From Rossellomorea vietnamensis (GTDB lineage Bacteria > Bacillota > Bacilli > Bacillales > Bacillaceae_B), in the NCBI RefSeq assembly GCF_008180615.1, contig NZ_VTEH01000025.1, forward strand, positions 1,520 through 43,424: a stretch of 41,905 bases of DNA. Reading direction: 5' to 3'. A program made the translations under genes and the position numbers. Below are positions 40,403 through 41,905 of this stretch, piece after piece (the first letter of the stretch is position 1; each line of letters begins with the position of its first letter). The notes beneath the pieces were generated by a model, which saw only the letters and a list, made by a program, of their open reading frames with translations, was not told the DNA's origin and did not search any database.

Positions 40403-41602
40403 ATGTCAACTAAACGTCGTCTGTTTACATCTGAGTCCGTAACGGAAGGACACCCAGATAAAATTTGTGATCAAATTTCCGATTCTATCCTAGATGCAAT
40501 CCTTGCAAATGACCCGAATGCACGCGTAGCCTGCGAAACGTCTGTGACTACTGGTCTAGTATTGGTTGCTGGAGAAATTACAACGAATACTTATGTAGAT
40601 ATTCCAAAGATTGTGCGGGAAACAATCAGAGGAATTGGATATACCCGCGCGAAATACGGTTTCGATGCTGAAACATGTGCAGTATTGACTTCTATCGATG
40701 AGCAGTCTGCCGACATTGCAATGGGTGTCGACCAGGCGCTTGAAGCCCGTGAAGGACAAATGAGCGATGAAGAAATCGATGCAATCGGTGCTGGAGACCA
40801 AGGTCTAATGTTCGGATTTGCTTGTAATGAGACGAAAGAGCTTATGCCTCTTCCAATCTCTTTGGCTCATAAAATTTCCCGCCGCCTGACTGAAGTGCGC
40901 AAGGATGATGTGCTTCCATACCTTCGCCCAGACGGTAAAACTCAGGTGACAGTTGAGTATGATGAAAATGACAAACCTGTCCGCATCGACACAATTGTTA
41001 TCTCAACTCAGCATCATCCAGAAGTTTCATTGGAGCGTATCCAGCGAAATCTTAAAGAGTATGTCATCGATCCAGTTGTTCCTAAAGAGCTTATCGATGA
41101 TGAGACAAAATACTTCATCAATCCTACTGGCCGTTTCGTTATCGGCGGACCTCAAGGGGATGCAGGCCTTACTGGCCGTAAAATCATCGTTGATACGTAT
41201 GGCGGATATGCTCGCCACGGCGGCGGTGCATTCTCTGGTAAGGATGCGACAAAGGTTGACCGCTCTGCTGCCTATGCTGCCCGTTATGTAGCGAAAAACA
41301 TCGTTGCTGCCGGACTTGCTGAAAAATGTGAGGTTCAGCTTGCGTACGCAATTGGTGTAGCCCGCCCTGTATCTATTTCTATCGATACATTTGGCACAGG
41401 CACAGTATCTGAAGAGGCGTTGATTGATGTTGTCAGCAAAAACTTCGACCTTCGTCCTGCAGGTATCATCAAGATGCTTGATCTGCGCCGTCCAATTTAC
41501 AAGCAGACAGCTGCTTACGGCCACTTTGGCAGAAACGACCTTGATCTTCCATGGGAGCGTACTGACAAAGCTGAGATTCTTAAACAGCAGGTTCAAGCTT
41601 AA
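40403..41602 (+). CDS. metK: S-adenosylmethionine synthetase MetK
   Basis: Makes S-adenosylmethionine from methionine and ATP. 399 residues, full length. Signatures: SVTEGHPDKICDQISD, GAGDQGLMFGFA, and GGGAFSGKDATKVDRSAAY. ATG 40403 after GGGAGGA. Single gene controlled by the S-box riboswitch 150 bp upstream and closed by its own terminator. Divergent from pckA, as in B. subtilis. Confidence 0.98.
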   Translation: MSTKRRLFTSESVTEGHPDKICDQISDSILDAILANDPNARVACETSVTTGLVLVAGEITTNTYVDIPKIVRETIRGIGYTRAKYGFDAETCAVLTSIDEQSADIAMGVDQALEAREGQMSDEEIDAIGAGDQGLMFGFACNETKELMPLPISLAHKISRRLTEVRKDDVLPYLRPDGKTQVTVEYDENDKPVRIDTIVISTQHHPEVSLERIQRNLKEYVIDPVVPKELIDDETKYFINPTGRFVIGGPQGDAGLTGRKIIVDTYGGYARHGGGAFSGKDATKVDRSAAYAARYVAKNIVAAGLAEKCEVQLAYAIGVARPVSISIDTFGTGTVSEEALIDVVSKNFDLRPAGIIKMLDLRRPIYKQTAAYGHFGRNDLDLPWERTDKAEILKQQVQA

Positions 41603-41624
41603 TTTTATATTGGTTACATTTAAA

Positions 41625-41653
41625 GGCCCGGAGTATTTTCTTCGGGCTTTTTT
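41625..41653 (+). terminator. Terminator after metK
   Basis: 8-bp stem GCCCGGAG / CTTCGGGC (one G-T pair) with loop TATTTT, then TTTTTTG. Confidence 0.9.
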
Positions 41654-41676
41654 GTTTATGGGGAGAGGAGTTTTGT

Positions 41677-41905
41677 GTGAAGCGGTGTTAAGGAGAGTTT
41701 TAGAGACCTAAAGAGCGTGCGGTTTTTAAGGTGAAGTGGTGTCGAGGAGGGTTTTAGAGACCCAAAGCGTGCAGATATTATGGTGAAGTGGTGTCAAGGA
41801 GAGTTTTAGAGATCCAAAGCGTGCAGATGTTAAGGTGAAGTGGTGTCAAGGAGAGTTCTAGAGACCCAGAGCGGGCGGTTTTTAAGGCGAAGTGGTGTCA
41901 AGGAG
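41677..41905 (+). repeat. Tandem array 3: at least four units of 52-54 bp, cut by window end
   Basis: Units start at 41677, 41731, 41783, 41835 and 41887 (the last cut). A unit reads GTGAAGTGGTGTCAAGGAG, AGTTTTAGAGACCCAAAGCG, then TGCAGATGTTAAG. The sequence is not clearly that of arrays 1 and 2, but the period is the same and TTTTxxGGTGAAGxxGTGTxxxxAGGAGAG can be aligned loosely with the linker-to-arm part of array 1. It follows the metK terminator. Confidence 0.9.

Overview
This window comes from a low-to-medium GC Gram-positive of the family Bacillaceae (Bacillus or a close relative such as Rossellomorea). The evidence is AGGAGG-type ribosome binding sites, SAM-riboswitch, Zur and CcpN-type control signals, and gene order matching the Bacillus subtilis rrnB-trnB / glg / yteA / menA / menFDHBEC / ythAB / ytkCD / ytlACD / ytmAB / pckA / metK neighbourhood. 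The species cannot be fixed from the sequence alone.

Layout. 1-3.87 kb: 3' half of a 23S rRNA gene, 5S rRNA and 21 tRNA genes in the trnB order, closed by a terminator. 4.5-12.5 kb: glycogen operon glgB-C-D-A-P with overlapping genes. 12.6-15.0 kb: a yteA-family zinc-finger gene, an array of about twenty 53-bp tandem repeats, and a composite MITE-like element. 15.07-24.4 kb: menaquinone genes, menA on the minus strand and menF-D-H-B then menE-C on the plus strand, with related MITE-like elements in front of menF and menE. 24.5-33.3 kb: small genes (DUF1540, YtzI-like, YjfB-like, DUF6154-like), cytochrome bd-type oxidase ythAB, a Zur-boxed zinc-binding lipoprotein with a 7-fold His/Glu/Asp repeat, yidD, a ytkC-type holin, a second 53-bp array, and Nudix gene ytkD. 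33.5-41.9 kb: ytlACD ABC transporter, ytmA-ytmB, pckA, an S-box riboswitch and metK, then the start of a third roughly 53-bp tandem array cut by the window end.

Metabolically the region holds carbon storage (glg), gluconeogenesis (pckA), respiratory quinone supply (men) with a quinol oxidase (ythAB), and SAM synthesis (metK). The genes are conventional. The unusual content is between them: (i) three arrays of about 53-bp tandem repeats, two clearly one family with a hairpin in every unit; (ii) a family of at least five MITE-like elements sharing terminal inverted repeats, three with 8-9 bp target-site duplications; (iii) a second small structured element, with covarying stem pairs, nested inside two of those MITEs and also present alone; (iv) 21-bp tandem repeat blocks at two loci; (v) a 23S rRNA gene whose last ~40-45 nt appear to be missing before the 5S gene.
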